From assembly GCA_016703335.1 (NCBI GenBank), contig JADJCG010000001.1:477815-541814 (forward strand): DNA of 64,000 nt. Direction: 5' to 3'. The DNA is from Caulobacteraceae bacterium. Its GTDB lineage: Bacteria; Pseudomonadota; Alphaproteobacteria; Caulobacterales; Aquidulcibacteraceae. The notes beneath the pieces were generated by a model. The model was not told the DNA's origin. It saw only the letters and a list, made by a program, of their open reading frames with translations, and made no database searches. Positions 28,476 through 37,925 of the stretch are shown one piece after another. Both the position numbers and the translations under genes were made by a program. How positions within the stretch are numbered: the stretch's first letter is position 1; every line of letters starts with the position of its first letter.

Positions 28476-29456
28476 TTGCGCACCTATCTCGATTTCGAAA
28501 AATCAGTCGCCGAGGTCGAAGGCAAGATCGAGGAGCTGGCTGCTATCTCGGAAGCCTCCGGCTCCGAAGCTTTGGCCATGGGCGCGGAGTTGTCGCGCCT
28601 GAAGGTGAAGGCTGAGAAGCAGCTCGCCGACATCTATTCCAAGCTTGACCCCTGGCAGAAAACGCAAGTCGCGCGACACGCCGACCGACCGCGCTTCAAC
28701 GACTACGTCGCCTCGCTAGTCACCGATTTCGTCGAACTCTCTGGTGACCGGGTGTACGGTGAAGACGCCGCGATCTTAGGCGGCACCGGCAAGTTCTTGG
28801 GCCGGCCAGTGCTGGTGATGGGCCACGAGAAGGGCCGCACGACAGCAGATCGCTTGAAGCATAATTTCGGCATGGCGCGGCCTGAAGGTTATCGCAAAGC
28901 CGTGCGGCTGATGGATTTGGCCGACAAGTTTTCGCTGCCGGTCGTGAGCTTCGTCGACACCGCCGGCGCATATCCGGGCATCGGCGCCGAAGAGCGCGGA
29001 CAAGCGGAAGCGATTGCGCGCTCGACGGAGCGTTGCCTCACGCTTGGTGTGCCGATGGTGGCGGTAATTGCGGGCGAAGGCGGTTCGGGTGGCGCCATCG
29101 CGATCGCGGCAGCGAACAAAGTGCTGATGCTCGAGCACTCGATTTATTCAGTGATCAGTCCTGAGGGTGCGGCGTCGATCCTCTGGAAAGATTCAGCGCG
29201 CGCGAAGGATGCGGCGACGGCGATGAAAATCACGGCGCAGGATTTGATCGAGCTCAAAGTGGTAGATTCCATCATCACTGAGCCGACGGGCGGCGCGCAT
29301 CGCGAACCGGCGGCTGCCATAGCGTCAGTCGGCGCGGCCGTGGCCGAAGCGCTGGACGAACTCACACCGCTTTCGCCCGATGACATGCGCAAACAACGCC
29401 GCGATCGCTTCTTCGCGATCGGCCGCTTTGACGCAGAAAACGCGCCGGGCCTCTAA
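28476..29456 (+). CDS. accA: acetyl-CoA carboxylase carboxyltransferase subunit alpha
   Basis: First committed step of fatty acid synthesis; pairs with AccD to transfer carboxyl from biotin to acetyl-CoA. The 326-residue protein starts at a TTG (MRTYLDFEKSVAEVEGKI), the family's start position. The carboxyltransferase fold shows MGHEKGRTTADRLKHNFGM, SFVDTAGAYPGIGAEERGQ and IAGEGGSGGAIAIAAANK. No ATG is available in frame nearby. Confidence 0.93.
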   Translation: MRTYLDFEKSVAEVEGKIEELAAISEASGSEALAMGAELSRLKVKAEKQLADIYSKLDPWQKTQVARHADRPRFNDYVASLVTDFVELSGDRVYGEDAAILGGTGKFLGRPVLVMGHEKGRTTADRLKHNFGMARPEGYRKAVRLMDLADKFSLPVVSFVDTAGAYPGIGAEERGQAEAIARSTERCLTLGVPMVAVIAGEGGSGGAIAIAAANKVLMLEHSIYSVISPEGAASILWKDSARAKDAATAMKITAQDLIELKVVDSIITEPTGGAHREPAAAIASVGAAVAEALDELTPLSPDDMRKQRRDRFFAIGRFDAENAPGL

Positions 29457-29530
29457 GGTGACGCGCGTCACGTAGGATTTCGGGTGGCCCCGCCCTATGT
29501 TCATCCTCTGAGCTTTTCGGAGGTTCTTTC

Positions 29531-30103
29531 ATGTCTGACGATCTTTCACGCCGCGGTTTTGCATTAGGTGCGGGCGCCGCTTTGCTTTTGCCGGCTGAGG
29601 CGTTGGCACAAGCACAGCAGACATATTCGCAAGATGAAATTCTAGCGGCGGCGCAGCGTTTCTTCGGCGCAGGCGCTGAAGGCCTCGCGACGGTTGTCGA
29701 TCACGTGTTCGACGAACTCGGTCGCCCGAACGGCTATATTGAAGGCAATGAAGGCTCAGGCGCCATCGGCGTCGGCCTCCGCTACGGCGACGGCAATTTG
29801 CGCCTCAAGGGCGCCAACGGAACGACACGCGTTTATTGGCAAGGCCCTTCTGTCGGTTTCGACACTGGCGGCAACGCCTCGCGCGTGTTCACGCTCACCT
29901 ACAATCTCCGCCGCCCGGACAGCATCTTCCATCGCTACGCCGGTGTTGATGGCTCCGCCTATTTCATCGGCGGCGTTGGCGTGAACTACCAGCGCCGCGA
30001 GAACGTAACGCTGGCGCCGATGCGCGCGGGCGTTGGCTTCCGCCTTGGCGCCAACGTCGGCTACCTCGCCTATTCGCGCCGCCGCCGTCTCAACCCGTTC
30101 TGA
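29531..30103 (+). CDS. DUF1134/EipA envelope integrity protein
   Basis: A 190-residue periplasmic protein. The signal region has twin arginines (SRRGFALGAGAALLLPAEALA). The DUF1134 core follows: FFGAGAEGLATVVDHVFDEL, then NGYIEGNEGSGAIGVGLRYG and RAGVGFRLGANVGYLAYSRR. EipA of Brucella/Caulobacter contributes to envelope integrity. It starts at ATG 29531, with GGAGGT upstream. Confidence 0.85.
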   Translation: MSDDLSRRGFALGAGAALLLPAEALAQAQQTYSQDEILAAAQRFFGAGAEGLATVVDHVFDELGRPNGYIEGNEGSGAIGVGLRYGDGNLRLKGANGTTRVYWQGPSVGFDTGGNASRVFTLTYNLRRPDSIFHRYAGVDGSAYFIGGVGVNYQRRENVTLAPMRAGVGFRLGANVGYLAYSRRRRLNPF

Positions 30104-30104
30104 G

Positions 30105-30938
30105 CTAGCGTTTCGGCTCTGCGCCGCGCGCTTTCTTGGCGGCTTGCTCACGCTCATGGCGTTCGCGGAATTCCTCCGCGAACGCTGACGCGAGAATACC
30201 TGTCGGCATGGCGACGATGCCGACGCCTGCCAGCGCCACAAGTCCCGCAGCAACGCGTCCCCATCCCGTTTCAGGATAGACATCGCCATAGCCAACCGTG
30301 GTGAGCGTCACGACCGCCCACCACATCGCGCGCGTAATCGAGCCGAACGCCTCCGGCTTGGTGTCGCCTTCAATGAAGTAGAGCACCATCGCCGCGATAT
30401 AGAGCTGCGAACCCGCGACACAGAGCGACGCCACCAGTGGCGGCCAAGCGCGCTTCACCGCCGCACCAACAATCGCAAACGCCGGCACATAGCGCGCGAG
30501 CTTGAACAAGCGGAACAACCGCAACGCGCGGAGCGCCGGAAACCAAGCGCCAGTTGCGTCAGGAAAGAATTGCAGCGCGATCAGTTCGGGCAAGAACGCC
30601 AACAGATCGGCGATCGTGATTGGCTGAGTCAGAAACTTGATGCGGCCGCCGATGCCCTTGTGGAGCGGGTTCTCGCCTTCGGACCAAAAGCGCAACGCAA
30701 ACTCAAGCGCGAACAGCCACACGACGGTGACGTTGATGGCGCGCAAAATCGGCAGCGCGTTCGCATCCATGTTGGTGTCGGGCTGCAGCGCTTCTGTTTC
30801 GAGCGCGAGCGAGGTCAGGCTCACAAGCACCAGCGCAATGATCACGCCGGAGAAGAAGTTGATCTTGCCATCGTCTGGCTCAAGCCAGTCGTGGATGTAG
30901 GCTTTGATCGTACTGTGCTTGCGCTTGATTAGAGGCAT
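30105..30938 (-). CDS. voltage-gated potassium channel (ion transporter family)
   Basis: A 277-residue six-helix channel. Voltage-sensor-like S4 RALRLFRLFKLARY (residues 137-150) and selectivity filter TTVGYGD (213-219) are seen. The C-terminal helix is charged. It should pass K+ through the inner membrane as a tetramer. Its start is about 55 bp downstream of gdx and on the same strand, so it may sit on the riboswitch-controlled transcript. Confidence 0.88.
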   Translation of the reverse strand: MPLIKRKHSTIKAYIHDWLEPDDGKINFFSGVIIALVLVSLTSLALETEALQPDTNMDANALPILRAINVTVVWLFALEFALRFWSEGENPLHKGIGGRIKFLTQPITIADLLAFLPELIALQFFPDATGAWFPALRALRLFRLFKLARYVPAFAIVGAAVKRAWPPLVASLCVAGSQLYIAAMVLYFIEGDTKPEAFGSITRAMWWAVVTLTTVGYGDVYPETGWGRVAAGLVALAGVGIVAMPTGILASAFAEEFRERHEREQAAKKARGAEPKR

Positions 30939-30993
30939 GCGGCCCTCTCCTCGCGCGCCGTTTTAGTCAGGCGCGCGAGTCCGGCAAGGGCGT

Positions 30994-31317
30994 TCAGCCG
31001 GGCGTTGAAAGCTTCAGGCCCGCAATCCCAAGCACGATCAGAACAATGCAACCGATACGCATGAGATTGGCGCTCTCCTGAAAGAGCATGATCCCCAGCA
31101 AGGCCGCGCCGACAGCGCCAATACCAGTCCAGACCGCGTAGGCGGTGCCGATCGGCAAGTCGCGGGCGGCCTGAGCGAGCAGCCACATCGACACGACCAT
31201 AGCCGAAATGGTGATCGCGCTGGGTACGGGCTTGGTGAAGCCTTCCGCGTATTTGAGGCCGATGGCCCAGACGATTTCGAGGAGGCCCGCGGCCCCAAGC
31301 ATGATCCACGCTTGCAT
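30994..31317 (-). CDS. gdx: guanidinium exporter Gdx (SugE-type SMR protein)
   Basis: A 107-residue, four-helix small multidrug resistance protein that works as an antiparallel dimer. The Gdx-subtype signature is plain: GLLEIVWAIGLKYAEGF with the proton/substrate Glu14, then TAYAVWTGIGAVGAALLGI and LIVLGIAGLKLSTPG at the end. This matches E. coli Gdx (SugE) nearly helix by helix. Gdx exchanges guanidinium for protons. The upstream guanidine-II riboswitch strengthens this call over a generic quaternary-ammonium pump. SD AAGGAG is at 31323-31328. Confidence 0.92.
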   Translation of the reverse strand: MQAWIMLGAAGLLEIVWAIGLKYAEGFTKPVPSAITISAMVVSMWLLAQAARDLPIGTAYAVWTGIGAVGAALLGIMLFQESANLMRIGCIVLIVLGIAGLKLSTPG

Positions 31318-31346
31318 GACTGCTCCTTCGCGCGTTGGCGCTTATA

Positions 31347-31387
31347 GGGGCCGTCCCCGATGCTGGAAAGCGCGCGGGTCGTCCCGC
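31347..31387 (-). ncRNA. guanidine-II (mini-ykkC) riboswitch
   Basis: Two short hairpins on the minus strand, each capped by an ACGR tetraloop: GCGGGACGACCCGC (31374-31387, loop ACGA) and GGGGACGGCCCC (31347-31358, loop ACGG), separated by 15 bases. This is the full guanidine-II consensus, where the two loops kiss and bind one guanidinium each. The SD (AAGGAG) and start of gdx follow 19-29 bases later. I infer that ligand binding favours translation or frees the SD, as in characterised members. Confidence 0.9.
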
Positions 31388-31454
31388 ACACCGGGCGATA
31401 TGGGACAAGTGTAGCGGCTTGCCAAGGGCGTGTGCGCGGGCGGAGACTGGCGCG

Positions 31455-32780
31455 ATGCGGGGTCTAGTTTTTGCTCTTTCATTGCTGGTGAGCGCGTGCG
31501 CGACGACGCCGGTTTCGCCGATTAATGCGCCGCTCGGCGGATTGCGCACGGATGTCGAAGGGCGCGCGCCAGTTGGCGACGATCTCATCGTGCTGGCGCT
31601 TTCGGGCGGTGGGGCGCGGGCGGCTTCGTTTCATCTCGGCGTGCTGCAAGCGCTTCGCGATACGCTAGGCCGCGATGGCCGGCCGCTGAGCGAGCATATC
31701 GCTCTGATCACATCCGTCTCCGGTGGCTCCGTGCTTGCCGCCTATTACGGACTGCACGGCGATGAAGGGCTCGACACGTTCGACACGGCATATCTCGGAC
31801 GCGAGTGGCGAGTGCGGGGACCGAGTTCGCCGTTTGGCATTGCCGGCGCGTTTCGCGGCGGCATGAATGGTCCACAGCAATTACGCGATTGGCTGACCGA
31901 GAACATCTACGGCGACGCCACCATGGGCGACATGCACGCCGGGCCGCGCGTCATTCTCAATGCGACCGACCTCTACAACTCAACGCCGTTCGCGTTCACG
32001 CAATTTTTCTTCGATGGCCTGTGCAGCGATGTGCGCCAGGCGCGCGTTGCCGACGCTGTCGCCGCTTCGATGGCGGTGCCTGTGGCGTTCCGCCCAGTGG
32101 TCATGGAGAGCTACGGCGCGCGCTGCCCTGGCCCACCAGCTTGGACAACGCGCGTGCTTGCGGATCGCAACGCGGGCGAAAACGTGCATCAGACGGCGCA
32201 CGCGTTTCAGAACTATCGCGGCGATACAGTGGCGCAGCAGCGTTTCGTGCATCTCGTCGATGGCGGCGTCGCCGACAATCTCGGCATGTTGAGTCTGCAA
32301 GTTCTGCGCGCTGGTGATGACGCGCCCTCACCGCTCACGGCCCGCGACGTGCTGCAGGCGCGGCGTGTGTTGTTTCTGGTCGTGAACGCTGAATACATCC
32401 GGCCGAGGACGTTTCAGCAAAGCGGTACCGATGCGATTGGCGCGTATGAGATGATGTACTCGCCAGTCGATGTCGCGACCGAAGTCGCCAAGCGCGCTTC
32501 AGTCGACGTATGGCGCGCACAATTGCCGGAGTATCAGCGCGCGCTGCGGGAATGGCGGTGCGGCCTCGTCGAGGATCGGCGCGATGGCATGCGCTGCGAT
32601 GACATCACGCTCAGCATGGATGTGATCACGTTCCGCGATATGGAGCCGGCGGAATACGAGGCGCTCTACGACACGGCGACTGATGTTTCTCTACCGCGCG
32701 AGACGGTGGATGCGCTTACACACGCGGGGCGCGGTGTCGTTGGGCGGAATGCGGCGCTGGCCGCGTTCCGGCAAAACTAA
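31455..32780 (+). CDS. patatin-like phospholipase lipoprotein
   Basis: Start ATG 31455 gives 441 residues with a lipoprotein signal (RGLVFALSLLVSACATT). Patatin features: oxyanion GGGARAASFHLG, nucleophile Ser89 in SVSGGS, and the catalytic Asp in LVDGGVADN. It is likely a lipid acyl hydrolase on the periplasmic or outer face. A run of upstream in-frame codons is not used. Its stop meets the convergent pheT stop. Confidence 0.85.
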   Translation: MRGLVFALSLLVSACATTPVSPINAPLGGLRTDVEGRAPVGDDLIVLALSGGGARAASFHLGVLQALRDTLGRDGRPLSEHIALITSVSGGSVLAAYYGLHGDEGLDTFDTAYLGREWRVRGPSSPFGIAGAFRGGMNGPQQLRDWLTENIYGDATMGDMHAGPRVILNATDLYNSTPFAFTQFFFDGLCSDVRQARVADAVAASMAVPVAFRPVVMESYGARCPGPPAWTTRVLADRNAGENVHQTAHAFQNYRGDTVAQQRFVHLVDGGVADNLGMLSLQVLRAGDDAPSPLTARDVLQARRVLFLVVNAEYIRPRTFQQSGTDAIGAYEMMYSPVDVATEVAKRASVDVWRAQLPEYQRALREWRCGLVEDRRDGMRCDDITLSMDVITFRDMEPAEYEALYDTATDVSLPRETVDALTHAGRGVVGRNAALAAFRQN

Positions 32781-35170
32781 CCCCGCAGCATCCCGCCCGT
32801 CGCCTTCATCACCGCGCTAACGATCTTCGCGCTTGCTGCTTCGATCTCAGCATCCGTCAACGTTTTCTCTTTCGGCTGCAGCGTGACTTCGATGGCGAGG
32901 CTTTTCTTGCCGGCCTGCTTGCGCTCGCCGCGATAGACGTCGAAGAGGTTCACGTCGGTGATCAGCGCTTTATCGGCGCCGATGGCGGCGCGGACGACGT
33001 CCTGCGCGGTGACCTTGTCATCCACGATGAACGCGAAGTCGCGCGTCAGCGGCTGCAGGTCGAGCTTTTCGAGCGGCGACTTGGCGCGGGCGCCCTTAGC
33101 GCGCGGCGCAGGCAGCGCATCAAGGAAAATCTCGAACGCTAGTGCAGGCGCCTCGACGCCAATCGCCTTCAGCGTGCGCGGATGGATCTCGCCATAATAT
33201 GCGATCACTTTCGGCCCGAGCTTCAGCGCACCGGTGCGACCGGGCCGCCAATGCGCGGGCGCATCGCTGAAGGTTTGTAGCGAGGCCACCGGCGCGCCGA
33301 TGGCTTCGAGGATCATCAGTACGTCGCGCTTTGCATCGAAGATGTCGGGCTGCGGCGCGGCGCGCCAGTGACGCGACGGACGCGCACGCCAGACTGCGGC
33401 GAGCGTGCGCTGTTGGCCGCCATCATTGGTGTTAGCATAGGCTGGACCCGCTTCGAACAGCCGCGCGTCATCGAAGCCGCGGTCGGCGTTCTTTTGCGCC
33501 GCGGCCAGCAGATGCGGCAGCGCGGTGGGACGCATGCAATCGAGTTCAGACGCGATCGGGTTGGCGACGAGCATATCTTCGCCGCCGCCGCCGAACGCTT
33601 CAGCTTGCGCGCGCGAGCAGAAACTCCAAGTGATCGCTTCATTGTAGCCGAGCGAGGCAGCAGCGCGACGCGCGAGGCGCGTGCGGCTCTCACCGACACT
33701 GGCCGGCGGCGCACGGAAACCGTTCGCGCGCGGCGGCTCGTTGTTCGGCAGCTTGTCGAAGCCTTCTATGCGCGCGACCTCTTCAACGAGATCGGCGCCG
33801 CCTTCGACGTCGCGACGCCAAGTTGGCGGCTCGACGATGATGCGCTTTGAGCCCTGTCCTTCAGCGCTGGTCTCGAAGCCGAGATCCTTCAGTACCGCGC
33901 GCACGCGCGTCGGCTTGACGTCGATGCCCGCGAGTTGGCGCACGCGATCGGGATCAAAGAAGATCGCTTTCGGAGGCGGCGGCAGGTCACCAGCGACCAT
34001 GATCTCACTCGGCTCACCGCCGCAAAGGTCGAGGATCATGCGCGTTGCGAGCTCGAGACCCGGCACGACGAAGCCAGAATCGACGCCGCGCGCGAAGCGA
34101 TATTGCGCATCGGTCGTGAGCGTCAGCGCGCGACCGGTTTGGTGCGTGATGGTGGTGTCGAAGTAAGCGCACTCGACCAGGATGTCGGTCGTTGTTTCGC
34201 TGACGCCTGAATATTCACCGCCGATGACGCCGCCGAGGCCCAGCACGCGCTCATCGTCGGCGATCACGCACATGGCGGGCGTGACGTTGTAGACGTTGCC
34301 ATTGAGCGCCTTGAAGCTCTCGCCTTCCTTGCCCATCCGCGCGCGAACGACGCCGTTGAGCTTCGCCGCGTCATAGACGTGCAGCGGCCGGGCGCGATCG
34401 TGGGTGATGAGATTGGTGATATCGACAAGCGCGGTGATCGGTTTTTGACCGATGGCGCGCAGGCGCTGTTGCAGCCACACCGGCGACGGGCCGTTCTTGA
34501 CGCCGCGAATGAAGCGGCCAGCGAACATCGGGCACGCGTGCGTGTCTTCGGTCGCGACTTTTTGCGGCGACGGATAGCGGCCGGGCACCGGCAGCACCGG
34601 CTTCGTCGTTTGCTTGCCAACGCCAGCCGCAGCGAGATCGCGCGCGATGCCGGCGACACCCAACCAATCAGGACGGTTCGGCGTGACTTCGATGTCGATC
34701 ACCGGGTCGTTGAGGCCAAGCGCTTCAGCGAGTGGCGTGCCGACCTTGAGTTCGGGATCGAGTTCGAGAATACCATCGGCGTCGGTGTCGAGTTCAAGCT
34801 CAGCGCCGGAGCAGAGCATGCCGTTGGAGACGACGCCGCGCACGGGCTTTGGCTCAAGCGTGATGCCGCTGCCCGGGATATACGTGCCGATCGGCGCGAA
34901 CGCGGTGACGAGGCCCGCGCGCGCGTTCGGCGCGCCGCAGACGATCTCAAGATTGCCGAGCTTGGTTTCGACTTGGCAGACTTGCAGCTTGTCGGCGTTC
35001 GGGTGCTTGGCGGCGCTGATGATGCGCGCGACCGTGAACGCACCGAGCTTCTCGCCGGCGTTCTCGACGCCTTCGACTTCCAGACCAGTCATGGTCATGG
35101 TTTCGACAATGGCGTCGATGCTCGCGTCCGTCGCGAGATGCTCTTTGAGCCAGGAAAGCGTGAATTTCAT
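32777..35170 (-). CDS. pheT: phenylalanine--tRNA ligase beta subunit
   Basis: A 797-residue PheT. The N-terminal tRNA-binding EMAP domain (ISAAKHPNADKLQVCQVETK), B3/B4 editing domain, B5 domain, and C-terminal anticodon-binding FDX-ACB domain (QPLTRDFAFIVDDKV) are in order and uninterrupted. With PheS it forms the alpha2beta2 enzyme that charges tRNA-Phe. Its ATG overlaps the stop of a small lipoprotein gene placed between pheS and pheT. Confidence 0.95.
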   Translation of the reverse strand: MKFTLSWLKEHLATDASIDAIVETMTMTGLEVEGVENAGEKLGAFTVARIISAAKHPNADKLQVCQVETKLGNLEIVCGAPNARAGLVTAFAPIGTYIPGSGITLEPKPVRGVVSNGMLCSGAELELDTDADGILELDPELKVGTPLAEALGLNDPVIDIEVTPNRPDWLGVAGIARDLAAAGVGKQTTKPVLPVPGRYPSPQKVATEDTHACPMFAGRFIRGVKNGPSPVWLQQRLRAIGQKPITALVDITNLITHDRARPLHVYDAAKLNGVVRARMGKEGESFKALNGNVYNVTPAMCVIADDERVLGLGGVIGGEYSGVSETTTDILVECAYFDTTITHQTGRALTLTTDAQYRFARGVDSGFVVPGLELATRMILDLCGGEPSEIMVAGDLPPPPKAIFFDPDRVRQLAGIDVKPTRVRAVLKDLGFETSAEGQGSKRIIVEPPTWRRDVEGGADLVEEVARIEGFDKLPNNEPPRANGFRAPPASVGESRTRLARRAAASLGYNEAITWSFCSRAQAEAFGGGGEDMLVANPIASELDCMRPTALPHLLAAAQKNADRGFDDARLFEAGPAYANTNDGGQQRTLAAVWRARPSRHWRAAPQPDIFDAKRDVLMILEAIGAPVASLQTFSDAPAHWRPGRTGALKLGPKVIAYYGEIHPRTLKAIGVEAPALAFEIFLDALPAPRAKGARAKSPLEKLDLQPLTRDFAFIVDDKVTAQDVVRAAIGADKALITDVNLFDVYRGERKQAGKKSLAIEVTLQPKEKTLTDAEIEAASAKIVSAVMKATGGMLRG

Positions 35171-35556
35171 TGCGTGAGACCGTTCCCGCAGAAGATGGGC
35201 GCCGGATTGAAGTCAACGCTGCGGACGGCGTCGCCCTCGCGTGAGGCAGGCGGCACTTGATCGAAGCGCACGAATGCCGCGAGCGTGTTGCGCCCGCCAA
35301 CGCGATGGACTGCGTCTCCGGCATTGGCGGAGCGATTGGCGCCAAGCTCACCGTCGGCAGTCGGCCAATCATCGGCGCTGATGCAGAGATCGCGATCGGT
35401 CAGCGAGATGAACTCGACGAGGAAGCGGCGATCGGCGGTGCTGGCCGTCGTGGTGACACGATAATCGACATTGCGCGTCGGCGTTGCGGGCGCGGTCGGC
35501 GCGGATGGCGAACACGCCATCAGCATCGCGACGGCGGCGAAAACGAGATAGCGCAT
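35167..35556 (-). CDS. small lipoprotein inserted between pheS and pheT
   Basis: Starts at ATG 35556, overlapping the pheS stop (TGATG), and ends in an overlap with the pheT start. Lipoprotein signal MRYLVFAAVAMLMACSPSA, then a 105-residue domain starting DYRVTTTASTADRRFLVEF with one late cysteine. No family is recognised. The double overlap means that it is translated from the pheST message. Confidence 0.75.
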   Translation of the reverse strand: MRYLVFAAVAMLMACSPSAPTAPATPTRNVDYRVTTTASTADRRFLVEFISLTDRDLCISADDWPTADGELGANRSANAGDAVHRVGGRNTLAAFVRFDQVPPASREGDAVRSVDFNPAPIFCGNGLTQ

Positions 35557-36631
35557 CAGCCCACTCCCTGCGCGAGACCAGGCAACAGGAACGGGCTGAA
35601 GCCGTAATGTTTGAGCCAGCGTGTATCGTTGGCGAAGAGATCTCGGAGATCGGGCATGCCGTATTTCAGCATCGCCAAGCGATCGATGCCCATGCCGAAG
35701 GCATAGCCTTGATATTTCTCCGGATCGATGCCGCAATTACGGAGCACGTTCGGATGCACCATGCCGCAGCCTAGAATTTCGAGCCAATCGTCACCCGTGC
35801 CGATCTTCAGCGTGCCGCCAGAGCGATCGCAACCAACATCGACTTCCGCGCTCGGTTCGGTGAAGGGAAAGTGGTGCGGACGAAAGCGCAGCTTCACATC
35901 GTCGACTTCGAAATAAGCCTTGAGCGCAGCAGTGAGCACGCTTTTCAAATCCGCCATGCTCGTGGTCTCGTCGATGACGAGCCCCTCGATCTGGTGGAAC
36001 ATCGTCGTGTGCGTCGCATCCCAATCCTTCCGGAACGTGCGACCCATGCAGATCATGCGGATCGGCGGCTGGTGCGCACTTGCACCGGTGACGTGTGCGT
36101 GCGCAGCACTTTGCGGGCGCCGTCATCGCCTTTTGCATCGAGGAAGAACGTGTCGTGCGTTTCGCGCGCCGGGTGGTTCGGCGGGAAGTTGAGCGCGGTG
36201 AAGTTGTTGAAGTCGGTCTCGATGTCCGGACCTTCTTCGACGGTGAAACCCATCTCGCCGAAGATCGCCGCCATTTCTTCCATCACCTGGCTGACGGGGT
36301 GGATGGTGCCGAGGCGTGGTTTCACCGGCGGCAGCGTCACGTCCAGCGCTTCAGCCTGAAGCTGGCGATCGAGCGCGGCTTCGGCCATGCCGGCTTTCTT
36401 GGTGACGATGGCTTCCGTCACCTTGTCCTTCAGCACGTTGAGCGCGCCGCCGAACGTCTTGCGCTCGTCCGGGCTCATCGCGCCCAGGTTCTTCATCAGC
36501 GCCGAAATCGAGCCCTGCTTGCCGAGCGCCTCGACGCGCAGCGCTTCGAGCGACGCTTCGTCGTTGGCGGCGGTGACGCGCGCCATCAGGTCGGCGTCAA
36601 GAGCCGCCAGATCAGTGGTTTGACCGTTCAT
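35556..36631 (-). CDS. pheS: phenylalanine--tRNA ligase alpha subunit, with a small deletion
   Basis: N-terminal coiled coil (36631 onward) and class II motifs. The first frame runs to RTHTSPVQVRT, the second resumes QPPIRMICMGRTFRKDWDA and ends FLLPGLAQGVG. In relatives a few residues sit between these (VRTMxxxQPPIR), so roughly 10 bases appear missing near 36063, which also shifts the frame. Motif 3 FGMGIDRLAML is intact. Since PheS is essential, this is probably an assembly fault. Confidence 0.9.
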
Positions 36632-36753
36632 CGTGGGTGTTTAGCGGAGACGCTCGGGCGGAAGCAATTTCCCAAGCCGTGGAGAGGCTTGCTCATCTGC
36701 AACCTTGCCGGTCGTTTCGCCCCCATGTTACCGCTACGCAAGGGGAGAAAATA

Positions 36754-37353
36754 ATGAAGCTCATAATCGCGGCCGTCGCGGCGCTCCTTTCGGCGTCCAG
36801 CTTCGCTTTCGCGCAGACGCCAGAGACGGTGCCGCCCACAGAGCCTGCCGCAGCACCCGCACCAGCTGCCCAAACGATCCGGATTCCGGCCGGGACGGTC
36901 GTCCAGCTCGAAATCACGGAGGCGCTCAGCTCCCGAAGCAGCCAGCAACAGCAATTGTTCGGCCTGCGCTTGGCAGAGCCCATAATTGTCGACGGTCGCG
37001 AACTTGCCCAGGGCGTTGGGGTGGATCGCACGGTCCGCCTCGGTGGCCGCCAAGGCCGGCTCATCATTTCCGGACGCTTTATTGAGATCAACGCCCAACG
37101 CGCGCGTATTCGCGGCATGCAGATCACGCGCGCGGGCGAGGACCGCGGCAACACGGCGCTCGCCGTGTCGATGATCCCCTACGCCGGGGTCGCCGGCATC
37201 TTCATTCAGGGCGGTGAAGTCGACATTCCGATCGGCGCGCGCGGGACGGCGCGGCTCGCGGAAGATTTCGAGTTTCCAATTGCGACGACGGCAGGACCCG
37301 CCCTCACGGCTGAACCGATCGCAACGACCACGTCAGAACAACCAGCTCAATAA
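36754..37353 (+). CDS. secreted hypothetical protein
   Basis: A 199-residue protein with signal peptide MKLIIAAVAALLSASSFAFA and a Pro/Ala-rich linker, then a domain with RIPAGTVVQLEITEALSSRS and GGEVDIPIGARGTARLAED. Upstream AGGGGAGAAAATA is a fair ribosome site. Residues about 80-95 (RELAQGVGVDRTVRLGGR) read unlike the rest and may be in a shifted frame between two compensating indels. Function unknown. Confidence 0.65.
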   Translation: MKLIIAAVAALLSASSFAFAQTPETVPPTEPAAAPAPAAQTIRIPAGTVVQLEITEALSSRSSQQQQLFGLRLAEPIIVDGRELAQGVGVDRTVRLGGRQGRLIISGRFIEINAQRARIRGMQITRAGEDRGNTALAVSMIPYAGVAGIFIQGGEVDIPIGARGTARLAEDFEFPIATTAGPALTAEPIATTTSEQPAQ

Positions 37354-37366
37354 GGGGAGTGAGACA

Positions 37367-37844
37367 ATGAAATCTGGATTGATTGCCGCATGCGCGATCG
37401 CGGTGCCTGGCCTGGCGGGATGGGGGAAGGGCGGGGAACGGCGACGCCGCCATCAGAGCAACCTGCCGCGCCAACCCGCGGGCAGGCCTGCCGTTGCGCG
37501 CCAGAAGGCATTACCGCGCCGCCTGAGGGCAAAGGCCATGGTGTTTTTCCGTCAGCCGCTTTGTCGGTGCGGCCTTGAGCTTCACCGTGCGCGAAAACGA
37601 CGTTGATCTCGGCCGCCTACCGAACGCCCGCTATTTTGTGCACGTCGCCGAACCGGGCATCCATGAGTACGAGATCGGTAACAACGACACGATGCGCATG
37701 GAGATCGAGCCGGGCGAAACCTATTACGCGATCCAAAGCACACAGATGGGCATCGTCGCCGGTCGCGCCGTGCTCTCGCCGTCGGACGCCGCGGCGTTCA
37801 CGGAAGCACAACCGCGCATGCGTTTGTGGGAGCCGCGCAACTAA
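37367..37844 (+). CDS. DUF2846-like lipoprotein, frameshifted
   Basis: Starts at ATG 37367 (AAGGGGAGTGAGACA before it) with a lipoprotein-like signal MKSGLIAACAIAV. The body from about 37575 reads SFTVRENDVDLGRLPNARYF, then HEYEIGNNDTMRMEIEPGET and the stop. These are typical of DUF2846 proteins. Breaks near 37420-37440 and 37565 separate the parts. Likely cotranscribed with the upstream secreted protein. Confidence 0.65.
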
Positions 37845-37870
37845 TCGCGCGAACGTCACGCCACAAACAA

Positions 37871-37908
37871 AACGGGCCGAAGCTCAACGCTTCGGCCCGT
37901 TTCATTTT
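37871..37908. terminator. bidirectional rho-independent terminator
   Basis: 12-bp perfect stem AACGGGCCGAAG / CTTCGGCCCGTT with loop CTCAACG. T-rich on the plus side (TTCATTTT) and T-rich on the minus side (GTTTTGTTTG). It ends both the plus DUF2846 gene and the minus rplT gene. Confidence 0.92.
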
Positions 37909-37925
37909 AGCGTTGACGCTGAAGC

